From contig LLCB01000020.1 of assembly GCA_001414345.1 (NCBI GenBank), forward strand, positions 1 to 64,000: a DNA stretch of 64,000 bases. Direction: 5' to 3'. Positions 37,292-48,918 of the stretch are shown in pieces (within the stretch, counting starts at the first letter, position 1; each line of letters opens with the position of its first letter). The stretch comes from Hymenoscyphus infarciens (lineage: Eukaryota > Ascomycota > Leotiomycetes > Helotiales > Helotiaceae). A program made the position numbers and the translations under genes. The notes under the pieces were generated by a model. That model was not told the DNA's origin. It did not search any database and saw nothing but the letters and a program-made list of their open reading frames with translations.

Positions 37292-39042
37292 ATGACCACC
37301 GTTGAGCAATACCGACCACACCAGCTCCTCTCAGATGCGCCCGTCCCTTCAAATGCTCGACGATCCCATCCCTCCTCCTCAACCGTAGCGCGTACTGCTA
37401 CGAACATCCCACCCGCTGCTCCATCACCGCCGCCATTCGCGAGAAACTCTCCACCACAGAAAGCAAAAGCAAATACAAATACAAATCTTCACGAACACGT
37501 CCACGCATTCAAAATGGCTTCTGACGCCTCGAGTCAATGGCTCTTTTCCGACAAGGAGATCCTGAACTCGCCTTCTGCTGCCCACGGAGTGCCCCCAGAA
37601 CAAGAGCGCCTGTCCAGAGCGAAGGGGGCAGATTTTATATTACACGCCGGCTGCATTCTCAAACTCCCACAGCTTACCATTGCGACGGCCAGTGTTTTTT
37701 TTCAGCGGTTCTACATGCGCGCCAGCATTGACCCAAAGAAAGGTCACCACCATTATGTATGTGCCCCTCAGACAGGCATCGCAGCGCGCCTTTTCTTCTG
37801 CGCCAAAAAGAACTAAAAAAAAACTTCAACAAACATGCAACATGTCAAGACTTAGCTATCCAGCCTCGTCTCAAATTACACATTTGCTAATGCCCAGTCC
37901 TTACACAGGTTATTGCAGCTACTGCGCTCTTCCTCGCCACCAAAACCGAAGAAACCTGTCGCAAAACAAAGGAAATCGTCATCGCCTGTACGAAGACCGC
38001 CCAGAAGAACCCAAACCTAATGGTCGACGAGCAATCAAGCGAATACTGGAGATGGCGGGACAACATTCTTCTCTACGAGGAGATGCTTCTGGAACTGCTC
38101 ACTTTCGACCTCGTTCTCGAATCACCACATAATACCTTGACCGGCTTTCTCAAAGAATTCGGCTTACTTGGAACCAACAATGATCTGCGAAATGCGGCCT
38201 GGTCATTTTTGAATGATGGAAGTCATACGACTCTATGTTTGTCACTGACATCGAGGGACATCGCAATTGCGGCTCTCTATTTCGGTGTTCAAATCGCTCA
38301 AACGCAGATTCCCGATGATGCAAAGGGCAATCCTTGGTGGGAGAGATTAGGTGGGACAGTCGCCAACATCGTGAAAGGAGTTACGGTTGTGAGAAATTTT
38401 TACATGGAAAATCCTCTGCGAAGAAAGGCAAATGAGTGGGAAAAATCACCTATTTACAGGGCTGAGGATATAAACAGAAGTCGGCGAAGTCCAGAAATCG
38501 ATACGCCCAGTCCGAGTCGCTCGCATATCATGGCACGAAATGGTAGCCAGCAAGAAAGCCAGTCGAGTAATACAGGTGTGAACGGTGCAGGTAAATCGTC
38601 GAAACCGACGAAACCAAATGGTGTGATGGAAAGAGCAGCAAGCTCAAATGGGGTCGTAAAGCAAGAAGAATCCGACGAAGTATCAACAGATGTGAGAAAA
38701 GCAGCAAAAGAGTCAAAGGAGTTACTCCAGAAGGCCGAGAAGGGCTCAGGCTCATCAGACGCGGTTCTCAAAGAGGCAGCAAATGAGCCCACGACTCATG
38801 CCTCAGATCGTACGTTTGTTCGAGTTGGTTTTCTCGTCATTCAATTGCTAACAAAATCCACAGTTGCACAGCAAGGGCAGAAGCGAAAAGACAGTCCTAG
38901 CTCAGACGACTCGACCGCGAAGAGAATCAAGACAAACTCCGATCAATCGAAGAATGGTGAGGAGAAGAATGCGGGTCTTCCAGCGGCTAATGGAGATGCC
39001 ACCAAAGGAGAAGAAAGTGAGGAAGGGGAGTTGGAAGAATAA
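37292..39042 (+). CDS. K/T-type cyclin, probable partner of a Pol II CTD kinase
   Basis: Spliced from 37,292-37,756, 37,909-38,809 and 38,864-39,042, giving 514 residues. Intron 1 is 152 nt and intron 2 is 54 nt; both have a GCTAA-type branch point. After a Pro/Ser-rich leader the cyclin box starts at about residue 83 (WLFSDKEI). It holds RAKGADFILHAG, LTIATASVFFQRFYMR and, across intron 1, VIAATALFLATKTEET, the conserved core that contacts the kinase. A second cyclin fold follows (about residues 185-300). The C-terminal 200 residues are Ser/Lys/Glu-rich, disordered, with KRKDS and AKRIK patches that suit nuclear import. The layout matches fungal Ctk2/Pch1/cyclin T-K proteins that activate CTDK-I or Cdk9 for transcription elongation. 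I cannot separate Ctk2 from Pch1 by eye. A later ATG at 37,514 just before the box could also be used. Confidence 0.85.
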
Positions 39043-41042
39043 AATTCTGATGAAGAAAGACAAGGGATATCTCAAATTTGATTTTAAGCGAGGAGTTCAA
39101 GGTTCTGATATCGATCATTGCCACAACCCAGGGAAAGGGAAATGCATGCGATGGGAATGATTTGGCGTTTGGGACGGATATTAGAGTTGTGTTGACCCTA
39201 AATGTAGTTTTTGCTTTCCAGAGCTGGCTTGGTTTTGCTTTTAAAGCGAGCGAGCTTTGCAATATAATTGATTGATCCACGCAAGCCTCTTTCTAGTCCT
39301 CAAGATGGCGTTTTTCGGTTTCAATTTCAGCGGAAGTGCGCCCGTGGGCCATCAGGGAACCATCTACCGAAAAGGATTTCCTTCAGTTCCTCAAACTTCG
39401 TTGTCTGTTTATGGTTTCGTATTTTCCAGGTCTTAACGCGTTCATTTCATTCTCATCCAGTTACATTTTCACATTTGTAGTGCTATTTACAGGTCACCTA
39501 CAAATAGCTATACTTATCTACGATCAGCTGAGGTCCATTTTTTCTTGTTTGCTTTTCGTAGGTTGCCTACTGATAGCCAACACAGTGCCTTTCTAGTAAG
39601 ATCTTACTATTCATGGACTACCTAGGAGCAGCACTAAGACACCGGTCGCGAGAAGAGTGCAGGTCATCTGCGAATAACGGGATTTCTACAATTTATTCCT
39701 ATTCTGTGCAATTCGTAGGTCCTCCGCAAATAATTCATGAGTACTTTTCCGTTCTGGTGCTATTCCTAGGTTACCTAGTAACAGTATTAGACTGCAGTAT
39801 TTAATTCGCGTTTTTTTATTCTCAGTGCTATTTACAGGCTACCTACGAGTAGCACACAAAAAGGGTTGGCTGTTCACAGGTCGAATGTAAAAAGCTATGC
39901 TTCGAAGAGACTTGTTCTTGTATTCAGCGTTTTAAATTTCCCCGCCTAAACGTTCTTGAGCATTAGGATAAGAAAGGATACCCCGCTCTATTAGAATATA
40001 ACGGGATAGAATAGCTTCTCTTACAGGATATAATAGGAGAGTAAGAACAATTGTAAAAGAAGGATTGGATTAGCTAGGAAAGCTAAAAATGAGAGCTAGG
40101 AACGGAAAGGCTAACTAGGCTAAGCGGGAGAGAAGCGAAATTACTAAAGTTACTATGAAATTAATTACTCGAACCTATTTATCTTATCCTCTCCTATCCT
40201 TGCTACTAGGCATAGATAGGAGAATAAGGCTGTCTGGGATTAGAAAGGAAAGGATTAATCAAAAAGTATACAGGATATAATAAGAGAGGATAGCTATAAA
40301 AAAATAAAAGTAAGGAAAGGCATAGATAGAAGCGTTAGAGAAGGATAGGAGTGCTAGTCTGGCTAGGAAACCTTGAACGCTGCTTGTATTTATTCGTAGG
40401 TTACCTAAAAAGAGCAAGATTTCAGGAAAGAAAAGCTGACTAATGCTATTTGTAGGTAACCTACTAATAGCCCTTGACTTACGCTTGGTGTTGTTGTGAA
40501 GTTGACTCGGCTTATTTAGAACGTTGGTCTGAGTAGGAGTTTGAGAATGGGAGAGTAAGTAAAACATTCCTTGTTTTAAGTTAGTCTTACTGCATTTTAT
40601 TTGTACCAGGCCTTTACTCTCCTCTTGTCTCCTTACTTACTTCCTCTTCTATCCTCATCCCGAGTAAAAACCACTCTCTTATATTGCTAGAACACTAGCT
40701 ATAACAGCCGAAGTATTCTTCATTGTAATATATAAATCTGCTCTTTTGTTGTCTACTAATTTCAAATTAATAGAGATTTAATTCGACTTAGAGACTTTAT
40801 TTAAGGGAGATTATAAAATCCGACATTGTCATCTTGCGATACTATAATATTACAAGTATCCCATGTATCAAAAGAAATGTATTTCTTTCTCGAGTCCCAC
40901 ACTGTTTTTGAGAGAGTGGGAGGAGCGGTTTTCTATCCCTGGTTAATTTCTGAAACCCTCTCTAGTAAATACCTCTCATCACTCCCAACACATTTGTTTC
41001 CCTCAACCTAAACTCGGGTTTCCCCTCGCCTAAAAAGCCCCT
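39043..41042. other. 2-kb spacer with spaced palindromes and purine-rich degenerate repeats
   Basis: 39,410-39,860 and 40,382-40,470 hold the palindrome series listed separately. 39,950-40,370 is rich in AGGATAG/TATCCT words (GGATATAATAGGAGAG, TATCCTCTCCTATCC), also partly self-complementary. No coding frame is convincing (40,259-40,567 on the minus strand has no motif). Confidence 0.5.
39410..40470. repeat. Series of about eight small palindromes spaced 57-80 bp
   Basis: The best copy is 40,444-40,470, GCTATTTGTAGGT centred on a palindrome with AACCTACTAATAGC. Others lie at 39,482-39,508, 39,556-39,577, 39,615-39,632 (partial), 39,700-39,731, 39,757-39,785, 39,826-39,853 and 40,385-40,417. 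The constant part is AGGTnACCT with GCTATT/AATAGC flanks. The first six are spaced about 60-80 bp, so they may be a decayed tandem array whose unit carries a hairpin. Confidence 0.7.
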
Positions 41043-41474
41043 TCATAAAGTACTCCCTCCGGTCCCCTCCAAACTCCACGCACCTACCACTCTCGAAATA
41101 CCAGCTCTCCCACAAATAGGAGCACAGACCTTTTGTCCCCACTCATCAAAAACAGTCAAAGTCGCGAATCGCAGTTCGGGTCCTATTTCTGTGCCTGAAA
41201 ATGTTAGGTAATGCATCACAGGAATGGTATTGAGACGAAATGCAGTGATGAGAGAACTGTAATTGGGTCTGTCAATCGTGTTATAGATGGGGCTATGGTG
41301 GTAGAAACGAAGGGGCTGGTTATTTGGGTTTTGGTTATAAGGGAGGAGAGAAATTAGGTAATTGTGGAGGCCTTCCAGGCCGGTGGTTGTTGGAGAGGGT
41401 GGGGGTAGGAAAAAGGGGATGTATGGCGGGGGTGGAGTGGTTTGATCTTGGTAGTTGGGGTTGTCGAATTCCAT
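41043..41474 (-). CDS. Small proline-rich unrecognised protein
   Basis: 143 residues from the ATG at 41,474 with no intron. The N-terminus is proline-rich (TTPPPPYIPFFLPPPSP); the rest is mixed and could form a small folded domain (IPVMHYLTFSGTEIGPELRF, VFDEWGQKVCAPICGRAG). No membrane segment or known motif is seen. The reading frame is clean and codon use is ordinary, which is the only support for it being a gene. Confidence 0.45.
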   Translation of the reverse strand: MEFDNPNYQDQTTPPPPYIPFFLPPPSPTTTGLEGLHNYLISLLPYNQNPNNQPLRFYHHSPIYNTIDRPNYSSLITAFRLNTIPVMHYLTFSGTEIGPELRFATLTVFDEWGQKVCAPICGRAGISRVVGAWSLEGTGGSTL

Positions 41475-41858
41475 TTGTCTTTTCTTTCTTTTTGACTCTG
41501 GTGGATGGCGATTAGGTGGGTTAGTGGCTTGGGATTAGGACACTCAATCCCTGAGAGATGCCGTGTTATTTTTCTCGATTCTCAAAAGTGCTGTTTAGAA
41601 GCTGTGTTGTTCAAAATACAGCAACTGTTCTTAACGTGAGACATGTAGTGATGATGCCATTGTCAAGTGTCTCTGCTTGAAATAACCAGCGATTGGTGAT
41701 GGTAATGGGGACTGTTCATTGTTTCAACTTTTCTAGCTGGACTGTAGGATAGATTTCTCTGGGCGTAGATGGCTTAAAAGTGTTTGGTGAAAAAATATGA
41801 ATCATAGCTGTTTTCCATGTAATGCCAGTACTAATAAAAATGAAACTAGGCAACTTCT
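41475..41858. other. Intergenic, nothing recognised
   Basis: About 380 bp with no open frame of note. Confidence 0.4.
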
Positions 41859-42434
41859 ATGGTTGTTCTTCAGCTGCCTTCTTTGCCGCATCTTCGGCGT
41901 CATCCTCTTCGGCTCCTGAATCATAGTCTTCGTCGTTTGCTGATGCCGTTTCCGTGTCTTACACCTCGATTTTTAATACCGCTTTTTCAGTCCTCCACCC
42001 TGTAGCCGTGATCCTCCATCAATCAATTTCCGATTCGTGCTCTTCATCCTGGTGAACACCTGAAGGCATCGTAGTTCTCTTGCTCCGCGTCTCGGAAACT
42101 ATATCCTTAGACTTTAGCTCCCTTCTAAAGAGTAGTTACCCGGAAAACAAGCTCCAGTACATCATACTTACGCAGTGGCTTGATCGCGTAGTGTTTCGAC
42201 TACTACTAAGATGTCAGAGGCTCTTTCGAATTACTCCTCGTTTGCTGTAGCTGTACTCATGAGCGTTGGTATTGGAAATTGGGAAAATTTGCGAAATACT
42301 ATGGGAGTGATTGTTGAGTGCCTCGCGTTTTTACCATTTTCATTTACCAGACTCATATACGTCTTCTGAATTTTGTGGATATCGGATGAAGGCCTTTTTG
42401 TAGGTAATATAAGTGGTAATGTGAGTAAAAACAA
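41859..42434 (-). pseudogene. Eroded gene with introns and an acidic C-terminus
   Basis: On the minus strand coding-like blocks follow one another: 42,434-42,231 (SSDIHKIQKTYMSLVNENGK ... ATANEE), a stop, then FERASDILVVVETLRDQATA ending at a GTAAGT donor near 42,172. After a TTTAG acceptor near 42,124 comes RELKSKDIVSETRSKRTTMP, then a stop. A last block reads DTETASANDEDYDSGAEEDD and ends at the TAG of 41,859-41,861. At least two in-frame stops (TAA near 42,231 and near 41,958, plus TGA near 42,031) interrupt it. I cannot name the family; the acidic Ala/Glu tail is typical of nuclear or ribosome-associated proteins. Confidence 0.4.
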
Positions 42435-43818
42435 AGTGCTACAGTAAAGTTCGGCTATTTTACTAGAGTTTGGAGATTCTTATAGTAAGAGTTGGTTGGA
42501 GGCTATGTTGTATTTCGGCGACCTTAGTCATCTTGTTCTAGTCAACTACTTTCTCGGCTTCTACTATACTGAAATAATCGTGATCGCAGCCAGCGATATC
42601 TTTACTCTTCGGGTAAGCTTTTTATTAGAGTTTCTAAGCAGTCTTCAGCTAACGTTCTTCTTCCCACTTATCTATTTAGGCTGTATATGATAATGTCCGA
42701 CTTAAATTGAGCGATTATAGACAAACAAAAAGATAAGATGTTGGCTTCAATCGCTTGATATAGAAATAGCAAAAAGTGAAGCAAGACGAGATTAGTTCTA
42801 GAGCGGCGAGTAAAAAACCAACAAGAGAATTGAGAAATATCGGATATACACAATTATAACTACCTATATTCTTTTCTTAAACTTTGTATGAACAATGGAA
42901 ACTAACGTGACTCCAAAATCGATAAAAATATTCAATAAGGTTAATTACAAGCCAGCCTATTAAGCTCAAAGGTGCTGTGTAAGTAGGAAATATTCTATAC
43001 CCGATTTGCCACTTCCTCCACACTCTTATAACAGACGCTGTCTGACAACCCAGTCTAATTTTCATAGAAACTACAGTTGTATTTCGGCAAGCTTAGCCTT
43101 TCAAAACTGTCGCTTACTTCAATAAAGAGACTATATTATAGCCAGCGATATGGTGTTTTCGCTCTTCGGGTAAGCTTTTCATGGAAACTGCTCGTGAGAA
43201 ACGCGGCCTTGGACTACAACTCGGAACACCGAAGATAACTAGTATATAAAAAGACTCTATGAATTTATCATACAATAAGTCCCATGACAACTATCTGCAA
43301 TATCGGGATTGAAACAAAGGTTGAGTGAAACCAACCGGTGCTAACTAGAGGGTGACTCTCTTGCAAACTTGCGCCCTTGGTAGTTTATAATTATCGTAGA
43401 AAAGAAAACAATTTTCTCATACAACTCATACTAGTTCAGGCGATAGGCAACTTGTAACCGCACCAGCAAGAGCAAGAATAGATGGATCGAGTTCCAATGT
43501 ATGCCTAGATGACTGATTTGTAAAATTTGAGTAAGTCTTAGTTGGAGGCACTTTGCCAATTCTAAGTCATTGCAATTAATCCATGATTCCTCCGAGTCCA
43601 AAGAATGAAAGCGGCACATAGTTTATTAATTACACAGTCTTGTAATTAGTTTCTGAGAACACTCGTGAATATCATGTTTTTGTAAAAATAATTGAAAGGC
43701 TCCCGGTAGAATTTTGCGTTCTAAGCTGTGAGATGTCTCAATTATTTTCAACACCTCCTATCTGTATCAACTTGCTTAACACAAAATCTACATAACTACA
43801 GACAAAGTCCAAGCAGTC
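42435..43818. other. Intergenic with a short diverged duplication
   Basis: GTATTTCGGC ... CCAGCGATAT ... CTCTTCGGGTAAGCTTTT occurs at about 42,509-42,625 and again at 43,079-43,182, with different filler. No gene is supported. Confidence 0.45.
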
Positions 43819-43937
43819 ACATACGACCATAGACTGAGGAGAATTGGGCATCCCGTCCGCTCTGCCATACACAAGCCTCAGATCGGCAGATTAGTAGTTG
43901 GGTGGGTGACCACCAGCGAATACCTGCTGTTGTATGT
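43819..43937 (+). rRNA. 5S ribosomal RNA gene (divergent copy)
   Basis: 119 nt starting ACATACGACCATAG and ending GTTGTATGT, followed by a T5 Pol III terminator. The 5' and 3' ends pair perfectly (helix I, ACATACGAC with GTTGTATGT). The internal promoter region TTAGTAGTTGGGTGGGTGAC and ACCACCAGCGAAT match fungal 5S exactly. Helix II differs from the common fungal sequence on both sides (CTGAGG pairs with CCTCAG), and helix V pairs GCAG with CTGC, so the changes keep the fold. Dispersed single 5S genes are normal in Pezizomycotina. It may be a functional variant type or a pseudogene kept foldable by chance; I favour functional. Confidence 0.88.
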
Positions 43938-45981
43938 TTTTAGAATTTCATTTTTTGGCTTCTTTTTGCGACCCAAAGTGGTTAGGTCAATTGATATGCC
44001 CACCCTCACATCGTCTAACTTTTTCCACTCGGGCCTCGGCCAGTGAACTACAAAAGTCACATGCTACATTTCCGTCACCTCGCAGGAGACTCCATCTTTT
44101 TGTTGCTCTGTCGGTTTTATATTAATGTGAATAATGTTATAATTAAATCTGAAGAAGACAGCTAGAAGATGTATTCGTACTTTATAACGTGTCTTTTTAG
44201 CCTTTAATACTATTGTTTGCTTAAGCTTGTTACGAGTACGCTGAATTATTTAGAACGATTACCTAATAACTTACTACAGCTCTAAATATAGTAGAAAGTA
44301 AACCAACCAGCCCACCAACGAGTTAAAAAAGTGGAAGAAAGAAAGATTATATATCCCCCGTTACTTTTTAGAATCAGAGAACTAAAGTTTAGACCCTAGT
44401 AAGCTGTAATATCAGGCCACGTGACTAGGCTGATATCAGGGTCCGCTCTATATACGCGCTAATAGCTGGTAATATAACAGAGCAATGGTAAAGTAACGAG
44501 TTACATCAGCATAAGTTTATAGCACCCTTTAGCAGCCGATATTACTCAAAACATTTTTATAAATTAGTAGGTGTCTAATTGCTTTAGAAGTAATGACTCG
44601 GGGTTGCGATCTGTGCGACTTTCTTTAAACGGATAGGTTTCATAAAGAAACCGACTAAACCTCAACGCCAATTCATTCAAAGACGGAAGTATCGCGTAGA
44701 GTTTCCTAGCAAAGCGTTAGACTATAGATACTCTTACTAAGTTCTGGTATCTATAGAACAGATACTCAATTGAAACCTGTTCGGATTCTTGCTTGGGTTT
44801 ATACACTATTGTGTCGTAGTTTTGCGCAGCAATTGCGTTTGTGAGAACGAGCGGGAGGGTGCTATGCGTTCGCCATTCTCAGAGAGCTGAGAAAGGTACA
44901 GCTATGATGGCATAGTTGTGCAAAGAACTCTGTAAGTTATGGGTTGTGGTACTGTCGCGCCATTGAAGTTGAACCTTCTCGGTTGGATTGTCGAACTTGA
45001 TGTGCTCTATCGATCGACCGAAAGTTGTGACGTTATATACGATGGGATGGAATGCGAGCGGAAGGCGATTGAGCCCTGTTCAATTGGTTTGTAAAAACAA
45101 AAGAAAATATCAAGAGGTCAATAGAGTCCTGATCCAGGCCTTCTCTGAACTTACCACCACCAATAGTCTTCATAGTCGCCGCAGAAAAAAACATGCATTC
45201 ATACAACGTATACCAGTAGGCTCCCCCTCAAAAGCAGTACTCAAAATTTCAGTATCGTTGAGCGAGCCCTTCAGGAAATTAACCATGAAACCAGCTCCGA
45301 CCACTCATCGCTCTTCATTCCTTTTAAACCACTCAATCCACTGACCGTGTGCCTTGAATGAATTCGTGATAATTGATGGTTGTATTTCAGGCGACAGATA
45401 ACTTGTGACAGCAGCAGCATGCCTTATCGAGAATAGCGTGAGTGATGTCTAAGATGGTGTCGAAGAGACGGAGGAAAGAAAAGCGATTAGACAGTTCTCG
45501 TTGTTCCAACCCTTTGATACGAGTTGGAAACTATAGGGCAAATAAACATGATCGTTTCAGAAGACCTTGAAATGGACCCAAGTGTTTGAGGAACTACTTA
45601 GATTGTAACTCCAAGCACGTTCCTGATTATGTGTTCTCTCCGAAGTATATTGTAGCGGTTAAGAGAAGGGGCAATGGCATTGTCGCTTTGGTGTAATCGA
45701 CGAATCACTCGATGCATCTGGTGGACTTTGCTCCATTTATTCGAGATTATGTATACCCCACTGAAAGAGACCCTCAAGCATCAAGCAAAAAATGAAGCGA
45801 AGCCTTGAAAAGCGAAGAAATTAAAAATCATGCATTATTCATAAACATGTGTCCGATGTATAGTTTCTCACCAGAACCAGAAGGAAAGCATGTAAGCACT
45901 CAACTAAACCCCCAACACCGCGCAAAACAAAAAAACAAACAAAATCCAACCATTCGTTACACCTCAAACCTCAACATCACT
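43938..45981. other. 2-kb spacer, no intact gene
   Basis: The plus-strand frame at 44,988-45,344 and minus-strand frames over 45,100-45,340 (reading GAGFMVNFLKGSLNDTEIL) are open for 40-110 codons but carry no motif I know; they could be relics. Near 44,406-44,445 GATATCAGG occurs twice around CCACGTGAC. Confidence 0.4.
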
Positions 45982-48485
45982 TCACAAAACATCCTCCTCA
46001 CCCATATCCCACTTCTTCGTCGCCAACTTCCTAACCTTCTTCAAAGGGCTCCCAGGCTGCGGCGGAGGAATCCGTGATCTCTCACTACTAGTAGAAACAC
46101 TCAACCGCTCCATCTGACTCCCAATATCCGTCAGGCCCTTATTAGTCCTCGACTCTCTCAATGGCATCCTCTTACTCGGACTCCTACACTGAAGTTCTCG
46201 CTTTAGTACTTCCAACTCCCTCTTCAACCGCTCATTCTCATCCTCCAAATCCTCGTTCCTCAAATTCTCCCCACTATTGAAATTCTCTTTATCCTCTTCA
46301 TCACCCTCCATGGATTTAGTAAGAATCTCAAGTTTTCGATCAAGATGTTCGTCATTTTTATCAGCTTCAGCCGCGAACTGTGCTTTCCATCTCCGCATCT
46401 CGGTTTCCATCTGTTTCTCCATTTCGGCGAAGACTTCCTCTCGGATCTCCATTTCGAAATCGATAATACGTTCACGCATGCTCTCAAGATGGGCTTCGGA
46501 TTCGCAACGCCGATCTTGTTCGTCTTTCAACTCTCCTCTCAGACCGTCGATTTCTTCGCTCATGCGGGCAATTTCTAAAGCCGCGATTTCCATCGTTTCT
46601 CGTTCGCTGTCGGTTGGTGTCGTTCGTCCTCCGAGACCATTTCTTCCAAGTGCGGGAGAGAAGTAATGGGAGGCGGTGGACTGCGCCATGATCGTGGAAG
46701 TTACGGATGGGATTCGGGGAACGGTGACCTCCCTTGCGAGAGCAGAGTACCGGAGAATTTGAGATGTGGCATTGAAATCACCGACCGGGTCGGCTGTGAC
46801 AATCATGATGGCTTTTTGAGGATTTCGGTGGTGAGAATGGGATTGCAAGTAATGGTGTGAAGGTGTCGAGGCAACTGATGAGCTTGGGAATGAATTGGAA
46901 AATAGAAGTTCCGTAAGTTTGCATTGTCGAAACGGAACAAGATTTGGCTTCGTTTGGTTAGTAAATTCCCAAACCTTGGGATCCGGAAGTAAACATACCT
47001 TTATTGAGTTTCCAATATCAGACTGCATTTGAAGGCATTGTCCCAGATACATCAAACTTTCATTAATCTTACCAGCTTCCTGCAACGTAGCTCCCGCAGT
47101 CTTTGCATCTCTAGCTCTCTCACTACCAGCCAAATCGACAACTGTGAGCGCGCTACCTCCCCAAGGTCCTGGCATACGACTTCTACGTCTCTTTTTGACC
47201 TCCACGCAAAAGAATCCATGCGATCTCGAGCTTACACTGTTTGATCCCGTACCAGCAACTCTCCGCTCGTGTAATCCAGCCTCCAGCACCAACAGTGCCT
47301 CCCGCATTGTGCCGCAAATGATCTTTCGCAGCCCCGTAACTACTTTTCGGTCGGGCGATTGTTCGGTGGGCTTGAATAGGAGGGGTCGTCTTCGATAATC
47401 TTTCGTAGCCTTATTCGGCGAGGCAGGCGTCAATAAATCGAATATGCGGTCGTTATAAACCTCGTACATCGAAATGAGAATCGCATACTCGGCATTCGGA
47501 TCGACATCAACCGTAACATTACCTATATCAGGAAGCTGTGGAAGCACCGAGGGCCGTTGGAGAAGGTGTCGTCGCGGGGTAGGAGGTGGTGCATAAGAAT
47601 CGCCCTTGACTTCAGATTTAGTAACGTACTTTCTGGCTTTCGCAGCCGTAGATTGCATGTAGGAAGGGATTGTAGATAAGGTCGACACTGTAGAGGCTAG
47701 AATACTATGTTCTGCCAGCTCTTTCTTTACGACTCGAATACTTTTAGGACTTCCTGTTTGGTCGGTTGGAAGAGAGGGGTACAGCCCTTCGGAGGCGAAA
47801 TGATGCTCTGGAAATAAAGGAGTTCGAATTACCATAGGTGTAGGCGCTCGAGAGCTTGCACGGGATGCTGCGGATGGATCGCCAAACATGGTGTCGAGGA
47901 ACATTTGTGCAGACATTACTTGCGCCTCGGAAGGGTCTGATGCAGCGACTGTGGCATGGATTGAGTTATTGGTGCTTGGGTCGAGGATTTGTTTTGAGAT
48001 GGAGCGGAAGAGCACATCGAGTGCCAATTGCGTTAGACCTCGTTGTGATTTGGATCCTAAAATTGTATGACTCTGCTATGGTATCAGTATACTAGTTTTC
48101 CCCAGAAGAAAGGAAGATAGTGCACCTTTCCAGAACCAGTGACACCCAGTGTTGCCAATAACCCATCTCGTCCATCACTGCCGTGCGCCCCAAGAGCTCC
48201 TTCCACCAGAGGCAATACGCCCGTGCCATGGAAGAGATCTAATTGCGACGACTCTTCCTCAAAGACTTTTGTGAATGCGAACTTCTCAACGGCGCGTCTT
48301 CTATTATCGTTTGGGGGGTTTAGCGTGATGTGTGTTGGGAGCGCATCTTCCTCGTCCACGTCTTCAACAGACAAGAATCTTTCGGGGTGAGAAATTGTAG
48401 GGTAAAGGTGATTTGCAGATGGAGGGGGTCGCAATCGCAGGTAAACCTCGAATAAAGACGCTTGAGTTTTGGATTGGTGCTCCAT
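45982..48485 (-). CDS. Kinesin motor protein, kinesin-6-like
   Basis: Spliced from 48,485-48,126, 48,072-46,999 and 46,947-45,982, giving 799 residues. Intron 1 (53 nt) splits the P-loop exactly after Lys (GVTGSGK | SHTILG). Intron 2 (51 nt, GTATGT donor, ACTAAC branch, AAG acceptor) is in frame and must be removed to give SDIGNSIK | PNLVPFRQCKL. The motor has LRLRPP near the start, P-loop at 114-122, switch I SVSSRSHG, switch II VDLAGSERA and the neck-side PFRQCKLTELL. About 150 Ser/Pro/Thr-rich residues are inserted after the second helix, as in kinesin-6 motors (MKLP/Klp9). A coiled coil follows (about residues 560-710), then a basic tail. Role inferred: ATP-driven microtubule motor in late mitosis. 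Confidence 0.88.
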
Positions 48486-48918
48486 GATTTTGTGTTGTAC
48501 TGTCTAGTTTGGGGTAATCGTGAGATTTAGGAAGGGTTTGAATGTGAAAGTAAACAAAACAGTTACGCAGTCATGTGACTGTGTTCTCGGCCCGAGGACT
48601 GCGCAAATGCGTTCGGCTCCTGATTGGTTAAAGTACAGACGCGATGCTAGAAGTTCAACCACCGCTATTCGCACCAAATCACATCTGTTACTCATCCAGA
48701 CACGATAGTGAGGTATGAATTGAATCAATAGTTAGTTCTATTTTTATTTGCTAATATTATATACTGAGCAGACCCGAATTATATTCATTACATCATCCAT
48801 ATGCTGCAATTCCAAGGAGGGCCGTGATATCATAACAGTCGTGGTAATATATCCAATATTGTGCCACGACATTGTGTTTCCTCTTTTCCCTCTGATTCCC
48901 CAAAGTTTCATTTCCATT
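48486..48918. other. Intergenic between kinesin start and TBC stop
   Basis: 433 bp; both neighbours are on the minus strand, so this holds the kinesin promoter. It contains a direct CAGTCATGTGACTGTG palindrome-like site near 48,568. No gene. Confidence 0.5.

Noticed and set aside
44988..45344. 118-residue open frame
   Set aside because: It starts at a non-ATG codon, has no motif, and the opposite strand shows equally plausible short blocks; left as spacer.
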